NCBI RefSeq assembly: GCF_003989825.1
Contig: NZ_RZHE01000015.1
Span: 310,001-374,000, forward strand
DNA: 64,000 bases
From: Vreelandella populi
Lineage (GTDB): Bacteria > Pseudomonadota > Gammaproteobacteria > Pseudomonadales > Halomonadaceae
Reading direction: 5' to 3'
In this document: piece after piece, positions 56,164-63,889 of the stretch
How positions within the stretch are numbered: the stretch's first letter is position 1
Layout of the letters: every line of letters begins with the position of its first letter
Made by a program: the position numbers and the translations under genes
Notes under the pieces: model-generated
Database searches by the model: none
Told to the model about the DNA's origin: nothing
The model's input: only the letters and a program-made list of their open reading frames with translations

Positions 56164-58100
56164 GCGCTATTGCAGGACTCATCCATCTCGATGCAAGCGC
56201 TGTTGACCGCGACACACTGCACCGTATGCAGACGCTGTTGATGCCCTATGGTCGCGATGCTCAACACAGTTGGCACCGTCAAAATGTAGGACTAATACGT
56301 ACGTTGCTACGCACTACGGCAGAAGACAGGCTTGATCAGCAGCCCTTATGGCGAGGGCATGACAAGTTGGCATTAGTGTTTGATGGCCGAATAGACAATC
56401 GAGACGAGCTTAGCGAAAAGCTGGAAATAGCCCCTGAGCAAGCGGCGCGAATGGCAGATAGCGAATTGGTTTACCACGCTTGTCTTCGGTGGGAAACGGA
56501 AACGCCTAAACACCTACTTGGAGACTTCGCACTCGCTTGCTGGCAGCCGGAGCAGCAGCGTCTATGGCTCGCCCGTGACCCCCTCGGCATGCGCCCCCTT
56601 TACTGGTACCACCGCGATGGCTTAGTGGCGTTTGCTACCATGCCTAAAGCGCTTTTCGCGATACCCGGCCTTACCAAAGCCATTAGTGAAGAGCAGCTTC
56701 ACGATTATGTCTGTTTAATACCTATGTCAGGTCCAGAGACACTTTATAAGGATGTCTATCGCGTTGAAGCAGGGCAAGTGGTTAATTTTGAGAATGGCGA
56801 AATGAACGCTCATTTTTATCATCACTTTGACCCCGAACGGGAGCTTCAGCTTGAAAGTGACGAGGCATATGTTGACGCGTTTCGTGAGCAGTTCGAACAG
56901 GCCGTCAATCGGCGTCTACGTTCAAACGGCCCCATCGGGGCTGAATTAAGCTCCGGTCTAGACAGCTCCTCAGTCACTGCAACCGCGGCTAAACTGCTGG
57001 CTGAACACAACCAATCATTAGCGGCCTACACGGCAATGCCACGCGAAGGATTTGATGGCCCAGTGCCACAAGGCCGACATGCCGATGAGTCCCTCGGTGC
57101 CAAAGCACTAGTGCGACGTTTCGAAAACATTGAACACATCATAATCCGGACCGGAGACGAAACCCCTCTCGACCAGTTACAGGAAGCGGTTGAGCTGCTT
57201 GACCGAGCACCTCTCAATGCGTGCAATATGGCCTGGTGGATCGCCATTCGCAAAGATGCTGCTCAACGTGACATCAGAGTACTGTTAACCGGATCAATGG
57301 GAAACTTCAGCATTTCCTATGATGGTTACCCCTATTTAGCGTGGCTAGTACGTAAAGGGCGCTGGTTAACGCTATATAAAGTATATAAAGAGCTTAAGCA
57401 GCAACAGCCGACCCTACGGTGGCGCAGATTGGTTAGGCCCTGCCTTGCACCGCTATTGCCAAACTTTTTATGGAGGCTGCGGGAAAGCGCTCAAGGTAGG
57501 GCTTTTGGGTTGAAAAAATATTCGGCTATCAATCCAACCTGGTCGAAAAGGATGGGTTCACAACAACGGGCTAAGCAAGCGGATTTCGATACTAGTTTCC
57601 AGCCTGCCTGGCAAGGCCGCCTACAGCGCATCCAAGCGATCCAAAAGACAGAAAATGGTGACTATAACGCGTTAGCAAACGCCTATGGCCTAGAAATGCG
57701 TGATCCTACTGCTGACGTGCGTTTAATTGAATTCTGCTTAGCCGTACCGGAGTCTCAATATTTAGGGGGCGGGCAATTTAAATGGCTACTCAGACGCTTG
57801 ATGAAGGATGTGCTTCCGCCGGAAATTCTTGATGTCAAAACCCGCGGATTACAGTCGGCCGATTGGCCTGAACAAATTGATCGGGCTATACCGCAAATAC
57901 GGGAGGAGCTTGAAAAGCTTAAAGCACACGGTAGCGCAAGCGATTATCTAGATATTAAAGGTTTAGAAAAAGCATTAGACGAATGGCCCTCAAATAATGC
58001 CTTAAATAGTCAGGAAGCTGAACTTCGTTATCGGATACGTATGTTGCGAGGGCTTTCAGTAGGACGCTTCATACGCTATGCTGATGAGCAAAATGAGTAA
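56160..58100 (+). CDS. Lasso cyclase (asparagine synthetase-like, C protein)
   Basis: A 646-residue protein with an N-terminal Ntn-type domain and a C-terminal synthetase domain. The catalytic Cys2 of glutamine-using asparagine synthetases is Ser (MSAIAGL), so glutaminase activity is unlikely. The ATP-binding SSGLDSSS is at 264-271. This is the pattern of lasso cyclases, which adenylate a core Asp or Glu side chain and form the macrolactam with the core N-terminus. It overlaps the CobT-like gene by four bases and is followed by both precursor genes. Confidence 0.88.
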   Translation: MSAIAGLIHLDASAVDRDTLHRMQTLLMPYGRDAQHSWHRQNVGLIRTLLRTTAEDRLDQQPLWRGHDKLALVFDGRIDNRDELSEKLEIAPEQAARMADSELVYHACLRWETETPKHLLGDFALACWQPEQQRLWLARDPLGMRPLYWYHRDGLVAFATMPKALFAIPGLTKAISEEQLHDYVCLIPMSGPETLYKDVYRVEAGQVVNFENGEMNAHFYHHFDPERELQLESDEAYVDAFREQFEQAVNRRLRSNGPIGAELSSGLDSSSVTATAAKLLAEHNQSLAAYTAMPREGFDGPVPQGRHADESLGAKALVRRFENIEHIIIRTGDETPLDQLQEAVELLDRAPLNACNMAWWIAIRKDAAQRDIRVLLTGSMGNFSISYDGYPYLAWLVRKGRWLTLYKVYKELKQQQPTLRWRRLVRPCLAPLLPNFLWRLRESAQGRAFGLKKYSAINPTWSKRMGSQQRAKQADFDTSFQPAWQGRLQRIQAIQKTENGDYNALANAYGLEMRDPTADVRLIEFCLAVPESQYLGGGQFKWLLRRLMKDVLPPEILDVKTRGLQSADWPEQIDRAIPQIREELEKLKAHGSASDYLDIKGLEKALDEWPSNNALNSQEAELRYRIRMLRGLSVGRFIRYADEQNE

Positions 58101-58121
58101 CAAATTGAAACAATTCATATA

Positions 58122-58157
58122 GACGCGTCACACACAAGTTACTATAGTGGAAATGTT
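58122..58157 (+). promoter_or_regulatory. Promoter box of precursor 1
   Basis: A 36-base block, identical at 32 positions to 59057-59092. It contains CACACAAGTTACTATAGTGG with a -10-like TATAGT at 58143-58148 and no good -35 consensus, suggesting an activator. It ends 38 bases before the precursor ATG. Confidence 0.7.
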
Positions 58158-58195
58158 ACCGCATTTGAGGTGACATTTAACCAAAGGAGATCGAA

Positions 58196-58339
58196 ATGCT
58201 ACATACAGATCGTAAAACTTACAATGCTCCTACGCTGCAAGAGCTGGGTGCAATGAAAGACATCACCGAACATGGCCAGCAAATGTTTTCTGACGAAGTT
58301 AAAGGCCAAGACGGTACTGCATACGACATCGCTTCCTAA
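58196..58339 (+). CDS. Lasso peptide precursor 1
   Basis: A 47-residue peptide too short for standard gene calling, with a GGAGA site before the ATG. The leader carries the B1-binding motif Y9-x2-P12-x-L14-x3-G18-x5-T24 exactly. The predicted core after T24 reads EHGQQMFSDEVKGQDGTAYD then IAS. Asp33 is the conserved candidate ring acceptor: with Gly27 as residue 1 the ring has 7 members, and with Thr24 at the usual -2 the core would start at His26 and the ring have 8. Glu34 is an alternative acceptor. It is a paralogue of precursor 2, with identical length. Confidence 0.87.
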   Translation: MLHTDRKTYNAPTLQELGAMKDITEHGQQMFSDEVKGQDGTAYDIAS

Positions 58340-58371
58340 TTAATTTAGGGACGTAAGCCGTACGTAGTATG

Positions 58372-58398
58372 CCGCACGCTATTTAACGTAGCGTGCGG
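58372..58398 (+). terminator. Hairpin after precursor 1
   Basis: CCGCACGCTA (58372-58381) pairs perfectly with TAGCGTGCGG (58389-58398) around a 7-base loop; the tail TCATATTT is only weakly T-rich. It is a likely terminator or 3' stabilising hairpin for the precursor message. Confidence 0.65.
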
Positions 58399-58487
58399 TC
58401 ATATTTCGTCTGAAATTTACTCCTCCTTGGGCCTCTTTATTAAGTGTTATTTTCTAGCTGTAGAAATATCTAGCTGATTGATATTAT

Positions 58488-58715
58488 TTATGATTTTTCG
58501 TCACCATAGCAAATAAAACATCGCCAGCACCCATGCTGAGCGCCCCCTATTGGTATATCAAGACGGGCAGCTCGTAGGCTTCGCCTGCACCACGCAAATC
58601 CTGATGAACCTTGCAATAGCCGTATCGAGCAACGATCACGGTAACGTGATGGCCACGTTCTACCCCCTTTGACGGCTTCAATCTTACATTCATTAATGTG
58701 ACGTGGCTGGTTCAT
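58488..58715 (-). mobile_element. Remnant of an IS3-type orfA
   Basis: Read on the minus strand from 58715, MNQPRHINECKIEAVK continues, after a frameshift, as VERGHHVTVIVARYGY, which resembles the start of IS3-family OrfA (helix-turn-helix transposase part). Frameshifts and a deletion make it non-functional. It lies between the two precursor genes. Confidence 0.5.
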
Positions 58716-59056
58716 GGGCCCTCGTTAATATCTCTATTATGAAGCCTGGAGCGCCCATAAAAAGCCGGGGCAATTCAAAATGGCAGAAGAATGCGCTCAA
58801 GTCTAATGCACATAATCCTTTAAGCTTTGTTTCTTTCTCTTCGCGCGCTCTAGGAGTTGAGCAAACTCACTCCTAATAAATGTTAGTAAATATAAAACTT
58901 CCCTCCCTTTTTTAAAGCTCGGAAGCGCTGGCAGTTGATGAAATTGACAGTACTCAATTGTGAGCAAGAAAAAGCAATTTTTCCTTCTTCTGATGAGATA
59001 TCTCGCACTCAAGGGTGAATTTTAAAATCAGTAATAAAATGTAACGAATAAGTGTG
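58716..59056. other. AT-rich spacer between the two precursor genes
   Basis: No gene that I can support. A minus-strand frame at 58803-59012 (69 codons, TTG start, no ribosome site, basic residues) has no recognised match. With the IS3 remnant it fills the gap between the duplicated precursor units. Confidence 0.45.
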
Positions 59057-59092
59057 GACGTGTAACACACAAGTTACTATAGTGGATTTGTT
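59057..59092 (+). promoter_or_regulatory. Promoter box of precursor 2
   Basis: The partner of 58122-58157, with 32 of 36 bases identical and TATAGT at 59078-59083. It ends 36 bases before the precursor ATG, so the whole promoter-leader arrangement is duplicated. Confidence 0.7.
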
Positions 59093-59128
59093 GCCTACGG
59101 CTGGCAACCACAATTACAGGAGATCAAC

Positions 59129-59272
59129 ATGCTACAGACAGATCGCAAATCCTACGAAGCCCCGATGCTTCAAGAGCTGGGCGCTATGAAAGACATTACC
59201 GAGCAAGGTAATGTACCAAATGCTGACCAACTAAATGGTAAAGATGGTACTGCTTTCCCTCCCGGTTCTTGA
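59129..59272 (+). CDS. Lasso peptide precursor 2
   Basis: A 47-residue peptide with an AGGAGA site. The leader motif Y9, P12, L14, G18, T24 is exact and the leader is nearly identical to precursor 1. After T24 the core region reads EQGNVPNADQLNGKDGTAFP then PGS. Conserved with precursor 1 are G27, D33, G37, DGTA at 39-42 and the final Ser47. Asp33 is the only acidic residue in a suitable ring position (7 from Gly27, 8 from Gln26), which supports it as acceptor in both peptides. The core differs most at 28-32 and 43-46. Confidence 0.87.
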   Translation: MLQTDRKSYEAPMLQELGAMKDITEQGNVPNADQLNGKDGTAFPPGS

Positions 59273-59301
59273 TGCAGGTTGTTTATTTAACCGTTAGCAT
59301 T

Positions 59302-59335
59302 CCGCATGCCACTCTTTGTGGCATGCGGCTTTTAT
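59302..59335 (+). terminator. Rho-independent terminator after precursor 2
   Basis: An 11-bp perfect stem CCGCATGCCAC / GTGGCATGCGG with a 5-base loop is followed by CTTTTATT. Precursor 2 is thus probably a separate short message. Confidence 0.85.
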
Positions 59336-59432
59336 TACACGAATTAGAAAATTACTATTTTTTAAACTCAAGTAAAAAGCGCATTTAGTATATTAAGTAC
59401 CAAGACTCTTTTTTTGCGAACAATGAGCCATT

Positions 59433-59729
59433 ATGATGACATCGACGATACTTTCTTCAGCTACGTTGTTACAACGCAATCCAGACATGGTCGCTGCCAA
59501 CCTTGACGGCGATCTTGTTATGATGAATGAGAAATTGGGGCGTTATTATGGCATTTCCGGCGTGGGCGCCCGTGCTTGGGAATTGCTTGAAACACCTGCA
59601 AGCATTGATGACTTAGTGAACACTATTTGCCAAGAATACGATATTGATAACGACACTTGTCATCAAGATATCAGTCGCTTTGCAGAGGATCTTATGAAGG
59701 TTAACTTAATTGAGCCAGTTAAAAAATAA
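59433..59729 (+). CDS. PqqD-like RiPP recognition protein (lasso B1)
   Basis: A 98-residue protein with the PqqD winged-helix pattern: DGDLVMMNEKLGRYYGISGVGARAWELLETPASIDDLV. Stand-alone B1 proteins bind the leader motif YxxPxLxxxG and present it to B2 and C. The ATG has two adjacent candidates. It is 11 bases before the B2 gene and downstream of the terminator of precursor 2, so B1-B2 needs its own promoter near 59340-59420. Confidence 0.88.
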   Translation: MMTSTILSSATLLQRNPDMVAANLDGDLVMMNEKLGRYYGISGVGARAWELLETPASIDDLVNTICQEYDIDNDTCHQDISRFAEDLMKVNLIEPVKK

Positions 59730-59740
59730 GGTCTAAATCA

Positions 59741-60211
59741 TTGTATTCTTTAAAATCACCAAATGGCAGGGCGAAGAGTTTTCTTCATAAACCGGCCTTT
59801 ACAAAACGGTGGTTTATACCAGTTTGGCTAATGCTAGGTATTAGCCGACTGCTGATTCTGACGATTACTTTCCGACGCTTGGCTCCCTATCTTGGCAAGC
59901 CTCAAGGCTTGTGTGCCTACTCACATATTCTAACGAGTGACCAGGAAGAACAAGCTTTGCGTATAGCGCGGGTAATCCGTTTAACTGCGCGTTACTGCCC
60001 TTGGGTTGCCAATTGCTTTCCTCAAGCGATTACAGCACGCTTATTACTGGGTTTCTACCGCATTCCCTATTCACTCTACTTCGGGCTTTGCCGAGATCCC
60101 GATACAAACGAGTTTAAAGCACACGCCTGGGTAACTGCAGGCCGTATACCCGTTTCAGGTGGGCATAGCTTCCAGCTTTTTACCATTGTAGGTTGCTACA
60201 TTAAGTCTTGA
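59741..60211 (+). CDS. Lasso leader peptidase (transglutaminase-like B2)
   Basis: A 156-residue protein of the lasso B2 family. Catalytic Cys92 (WVANCFPQA) and His128 (FKAHAWV) are present. The third residue, an Asp in many members shortly after the HAW motif, is not evident here (TAGRIPVSGG). A hydrophobic N-terminal segment at 24-45 occurs. It removes the leader after Thr24 or nearby so that the cyclase can close the ring. Start is a TTG at 59741, 11 bases after B1; the ribosome site is weak. Confidence 0.84.
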   Translation: MYSLKSPNGRAKSFLHKPAFTKRWFIPVWLMLGISRLLILTITFRRLAPYLGKPQGLCAYSHILTSDQEEQALRIARVIRLTARYCPWVANCFPQAITARLLLGFYRIPYSLYFGLCRDPDTNEFKAHAWVTAGRIPVSGGHSFQLFTIVGCYIKS

Positions 60212-60329
60212 TAAAATATTTTAAATATGAGTAAACACGGTTGACCTTTCCCCTGAATAATACTCTCGCTCAATGAGCATTCTTCACACTATGCCGCTCG
60301 TTGAATATGCTCAAAGGGCGGCATAATAT

Positions 60330-60960
60330 GGAAAATCTCATTGAGCGAGTGGCACTAATCCAGGGGGGAGGCAGCTGGTCAGAGGCAAAAGCTATTGACT
60401 AGCGCTCATTGATCTTCGTTGGTATCTCCGAGGGTTGCCGGAACCGATAGAGCTTCTTGCGTCATTCAGTGCGTGCTTGTAAGCCATCTTCGGTATAAAT
60501 TCAGTAGGTTCGCTTCCAGTTAGTGACCTGGCTATCTGCTGGGAAACCAGTTCTTTGAAACAGTTTCTCAGGTCACTGCCTTGCCTCCCCTAAACTTGAT
60601 ACCGGAACGCCGCTGGGGAAATGTCTACACGTTAGCAGGCGATACGCCCACTGATCGGATGGTACTCAATCAGATACCGAGCGGCCGCTTTCCGGGCTGT
60701 AGGCATCACCCCTTCTTCAACAGCATATCCCTCATGGCCTCAGCTCCCAAGCGCTTGTCAGCCAGAAACTTCTTCAACTTATTATTTTCCTTTTCAATCT
60801 CTCGCAAACGCTTCGTTTCATTCACTTCCAAGCCTACGCACTTGCTGCGCCAGTTGCAGAGGGCATCCCACTTGCGGTACAGGTCGCCTACCTTGGCACC
60901 TGTCTCATGTTCCTTAATGGTGCCAATAATCTTCTCTTCGGTATAGTATGCTTTTTTCAT
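60330..60960 (-). mobile_element. Decayed IS3-family element (orfA and part of orfB)
   Basis: OrfA reads from ATG 60960: MKKAYYTEEKIIGTIKEHE, LYRKWD, then LREIEKENNKLKKFLADKRL, a typical IS3 (IS407-like) leucine-zipper OrfA with a small internal deletion. Below 60706 the OrfB remains are recognisable in shifted frames (ARKAAARYLIEY, NWKRTY-stop-IYTEDGL, KINERWS), with stop codons and no DDE core. The element is non-functional. Its left boundary is approximate. Confidence 0.78.
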
Positions 60961-61076
60961 AATGAGATCTCCGTTAGCCAAATTAGCTGGAAATCTCACT
61001 GTGTTCATGGCGCTAATTGTGGGAAAAATCAGTCTAAGGCCTTAATGATATGACGTAAAAAACAACCTCAGCAATA

Positions 61077-62906
61077 TTATGATTTGCTATTTAATCTCGA
61101 TATCATTTGAGCAACAGAAGGGTACAGTAATTCGCTACCTGTTTTCGTTAAGTGATGATTATCAAAGTAAAGCGGTGCTCCACTACTAGATTTATACAGA
61201 CAGTTTGGTTTGCAGAAGATATTGCCAACATTCATTCGGGAAAAATTACCTGCAGCAATATTTTCGAGCTCATTAAAAATGTTAGAATTATCCGAGTAAT
61301 AATCATCAATATTCTTTTCTAGAAGAAAATCGTTGTTTTCACTAAACGACATCATCCACATAGACTGTGGAATATCATTTTCCCAAACGGGAACTGGCTC
61401 CAAATAAATAACCCTAATACCGTAACTGTCAGCTTCAGAGACTAGCGTACTCAAAGTGTTGTAATCAAAAGATTCCGCAAGCTGATGTACAAAAATTGCA
61501 GAGACATCATTTTCTACAGCTTGTTTTATAATGAAATTTGGGGAATGACCGTTTTTATTCATGGTTGAATTAGAAACAAAAAAGTATAGATGTAATTTAT
61601 TTTCCCTTGCAATGTCTCTAAAAACTTCTTTAACAGCGTCAGCATGCGAATTTCCCGCGAGCATGATGCTTCCTGAAGCATCTTTATCTGATAAACCAGT
61701 CAATTCACACACGGGTTCGCCAATGTGTAAAATGCGAAACACTTTTCCACAACGATACTCTGATCTATCACGCTCAGCTTTAAAAATAAGCTGTTCCGGC
61801 TGCTCCAATTGATTCAGCTGAAAATAATCGACAGTGCTAGTGAGCAAAACTGCAGAGACACTAGCTGCAACTACGATATGTCCCCAACGATTAGCAAAAG
61901 CAATCGGCCAGCGTCGAATTTCTACTAATCGGTATAGCAAAAAGGAAGCACCAGAAATCATAGTTACCAGCAGCAATAGATCAGGAATAGAATTCGATCC
62001 ATATTGCGTACCCTCAAAAGGCTCACTATTGTAAATAACGATAATTGGGAAATGGACCAAATAAATCGAATAGGAATATTTTCCAAGGATAACTAGCGTT
62101 TTTCCGATCAAGGATTGCTCAATCCTTTTTGGCATACCGCAAGCCAGCACTAAGGCTGTGGCAATAGCAATTGCTAACGCAAATATTCCAGGATGGCCGA
62201 TTAGAAAAGACTTGCTTTCTCCATCTACAGGAAAAAAAGGAATCATCAATAAAGCTAACAACCCAATGCTTCCCAAGTAGCGTCTTGGCTTCATGCAGAT
62301 ATTACCATTGCTTGCAAAAAAAACCGCAACGCAATAACCGATTAAGAACTCCCAAATTCTAAAAGGTGTAATGAAAAAGCTGGTTTTCGGAGAGACAGTA
62401 GTTGCCCAAAAGCAAAGCACTAAAGAAGCGAGTAAAAGTAAGACAAGTAGCCACTTGCTTTTTCGAATAAAAAAATAAAGGAAGGGAATTAAAAGATAAA
62501 ATTGAATTTCTACCCCTAATGACCAAAGATGAAGAAGAGGATTAAAGTTTCTATCAGAAAAGTATGAGTTATGTGTCCAAAATCCAATATTAGAAGCAAA
62601 GAAACTTCCGTAATATACTTGTTCAAAAACCTGCACCGCTTCGTTTCTTGTTGTTAAAATAACTGAAAAAATTAATGTCAAAATTATGACTACGTAGTAA
62701 GCTGGCAGTAGTCTCATAGCTCTACGCTTAAAGAATCCCAGTTTATCTTTGTGATCATACAGCACAGCCATTAAGAACCCGCTGATCACAAAAAAAACAT
62801 CAACTCCTAAAAACCCGCTTTTGAAAGAATCAAATCCAAGATGAAATAACACAACTAGTAGGACCGATAGTCCTCTTAGTATTTGAATATCTGCTCTAAA
62901 GGTCAT
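61077..62906 (-). CDS. Acyltransferase 3 with C-terminal SGNH domain (OafA/YrhL-like)
   Basis: A 609-residue protein. About ten membrane segments in residues 1-350 carry the acyltransferase-3 signature (RADIQILRGLSVLLVVLFHLGFD, GVDVFFVISGFL) with the catalytic His17 region near VLFH. The C-terminal half is periplasmic with the SGNH pattern: MLAGNSHADAVKEVFRD near residue 415 and DNHHLTKTGSELLYP at the end. Such proteins O-acetylate surface polysaccharides. AT-rich and flanked by IS remnants; its link to the lasso genes is only positional. Confidence 0.88.
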   Translation of the reverse strand: MTFRADIQILRGLSVLLVVLFHLGFDSFKSGFLGVDVFFVISGFLMAVLYDHKDKLGFFKRRAMRLLPAYYVVIILTLIFSVILTTRNEAVQVFEQVYYGSFFASNIGFWTHNSYFSDRNFNPLLHLWSLGVEIQFYLLIPFLYFFIRKSKWLLVLLLLASLVLCFWATTVSPKTSFFITPFRIWEFLIGYCVAVFFASNGNICMKPRRYLGSIGLLALLMIPFFPVDGESKSFLIGHPGIFALAIAIATALVLACGMPKRIEQSLIGKTLVILGKYSYSIYLVHFPIIVIYNSEPFEGTQYGSNSIPDLLLLVTMISGASFLLYRLVEIRRWPIAFANRWGHIVVAASVSAVLLTSTVDYFQLNQLEQPEQLIFKAERDRSEYRCGKVFRILHIGEPVCELTGLSDKDASGSIMLAGNSHADAVKEVFRDIARENKLHLYFFVSNSTMNKNGHSPNFIIKQAVENDVSAIFVHQLAESFDYNTLSTLVSEADSYGIRVIYLEPVPVWENDIPQSMWMMSFSENNDFLLEKNIDDYYSDNSNIFNELENIAAGNFSRMNVGNIFCKPNCLYKSSSGAPLYFDNHHLTKTGSELLYPSVAQMISRLNSKS

Positions 62907-63171
62907 TATTAAGTTCCCATAATTTTTTTAATATTTAATATTTAATATGTGGCTTAAAGTCAGATCGTTCATAACTGCTAACTGTAGTTAGCGATATAAT
63001 GATAGGTATAGATTCGTTAGTCAACTAACATCTACAGATAATTAAGGTTTAATTTTGTCGGTGCAACCCTCTAACTCCATAAACAACTCTTAATTAATAA
63101 ATCTATACGCTGAAAGATTAAAAATATAGATTATTAATTATACTTTTTTAAATGAAGTTACGCGTAATTAT
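62907..63171. other. AT-rich intergenic region
   Basis: 265 bases with very high AT content, without a recognisable gene. It includes the promoter of the acyltransferase gene and the downstream edge of the IS5 remnant. Confidence 0.4.
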
Positions 63172-63813
63172 TTAATAAATTCTAAATTCGTGAGACTTAG
63201 CTTTGTACGAAAAGTCGGTTCGCAAGCAACGGTCTATGCATGCCACGCATACCATCTCCCTAAAGCTACTGGCAAATTTTTCGTAGCGCGTAGCGATGCG
63301 ACGTAATTCTTTGAGTCGACCAAAGCAGCGCTCTACCGCATTTCGTTACCGATATTTGTGCTTATCAAACCGTCTTGGTAATTCAGGTCGGGTCCTACGA
63401 CGCATGTTACGTCGAGCAATCACGGGCTTCATACCGTGTCTGTCGCAATAATGACGCAGCTCATTGCTGTCATAGCTTTTGTCAGCCACCACATAACGAC
63501 TACGTGTGTGAGGTCGCCCGATGCTACCGCGCAGATAAACCCTCTCTAGTGTAGAAATGAAGTACCGAGAGTCGTCTGTCTGTTGGCTAGGCGACAGAAT
63601 AAAGGACAGCGGCCACCCATGACGATCACAAACCGGACGGGCTTTGATGGTTAAACCACTGCGACTACGGCCAAATCCAGGGTCTAACGGTTCTTTCGAC
63701 CTCCTTTTTACTGACTCCAGCAGCAGCACGGGGTCGCGCACTGAAGTAGAGCCAATCATCCGCGTATTCAAGTAACATCTGACTATCACTTTTCCCCTAG
63801 GCAACAACTGCAT
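63172..63813 (-). pseudogene. IS5-family transposase remnant with an in-frame stop
   Basis: The frame contains GFGRSRSGLTIKARPVCDRHGWPL, VVADKSYDSNELRHYCDRHGMKPVI and, after TAA at 63346-63348, RNAVERCFGRLKELRRIATRYEK. These are the DDE segments of an IS5-type (IS427-like) transposase. The N-terminal third is missing and the first catalytic Asp (usual DSTSVR) is Gly (GSTSVR). The element is dead. Confidence 0.85.
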
Positions 63814-63826
63814 AGCTGGGCTAAAT

Positions 63827-63858
63827 AAAAAAGCAGGCGTAAATACGCCTGCTTTTTC
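63827..63858 (-). terminator. Terminator of the gene cut by the right edge
   Basis: AGCAGGCGTA / TACGCCTGCT form a 10-bp stem with a 2-base centre, with A and T runs on both sides; it lies about 30 bases beyond the minus-strand stop codon at 63890. Confidence 0.85.
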
Positions 63859-63889
63859 AATTTGAAAGAGCTATTCATTCTAGCCTTTC

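Noticed and set aside
56160-58100. A true asparagine synthetase B
   Set aside because: Cys2 is replaced by Ser and the gene sits with lasso precursors, B1 and B2.
58803-59012. A 69-codon minus-strand frame between the precursors
   Set aside because: TTG start, no ribosome site, no recognised family; more likely part of decayed DNA.
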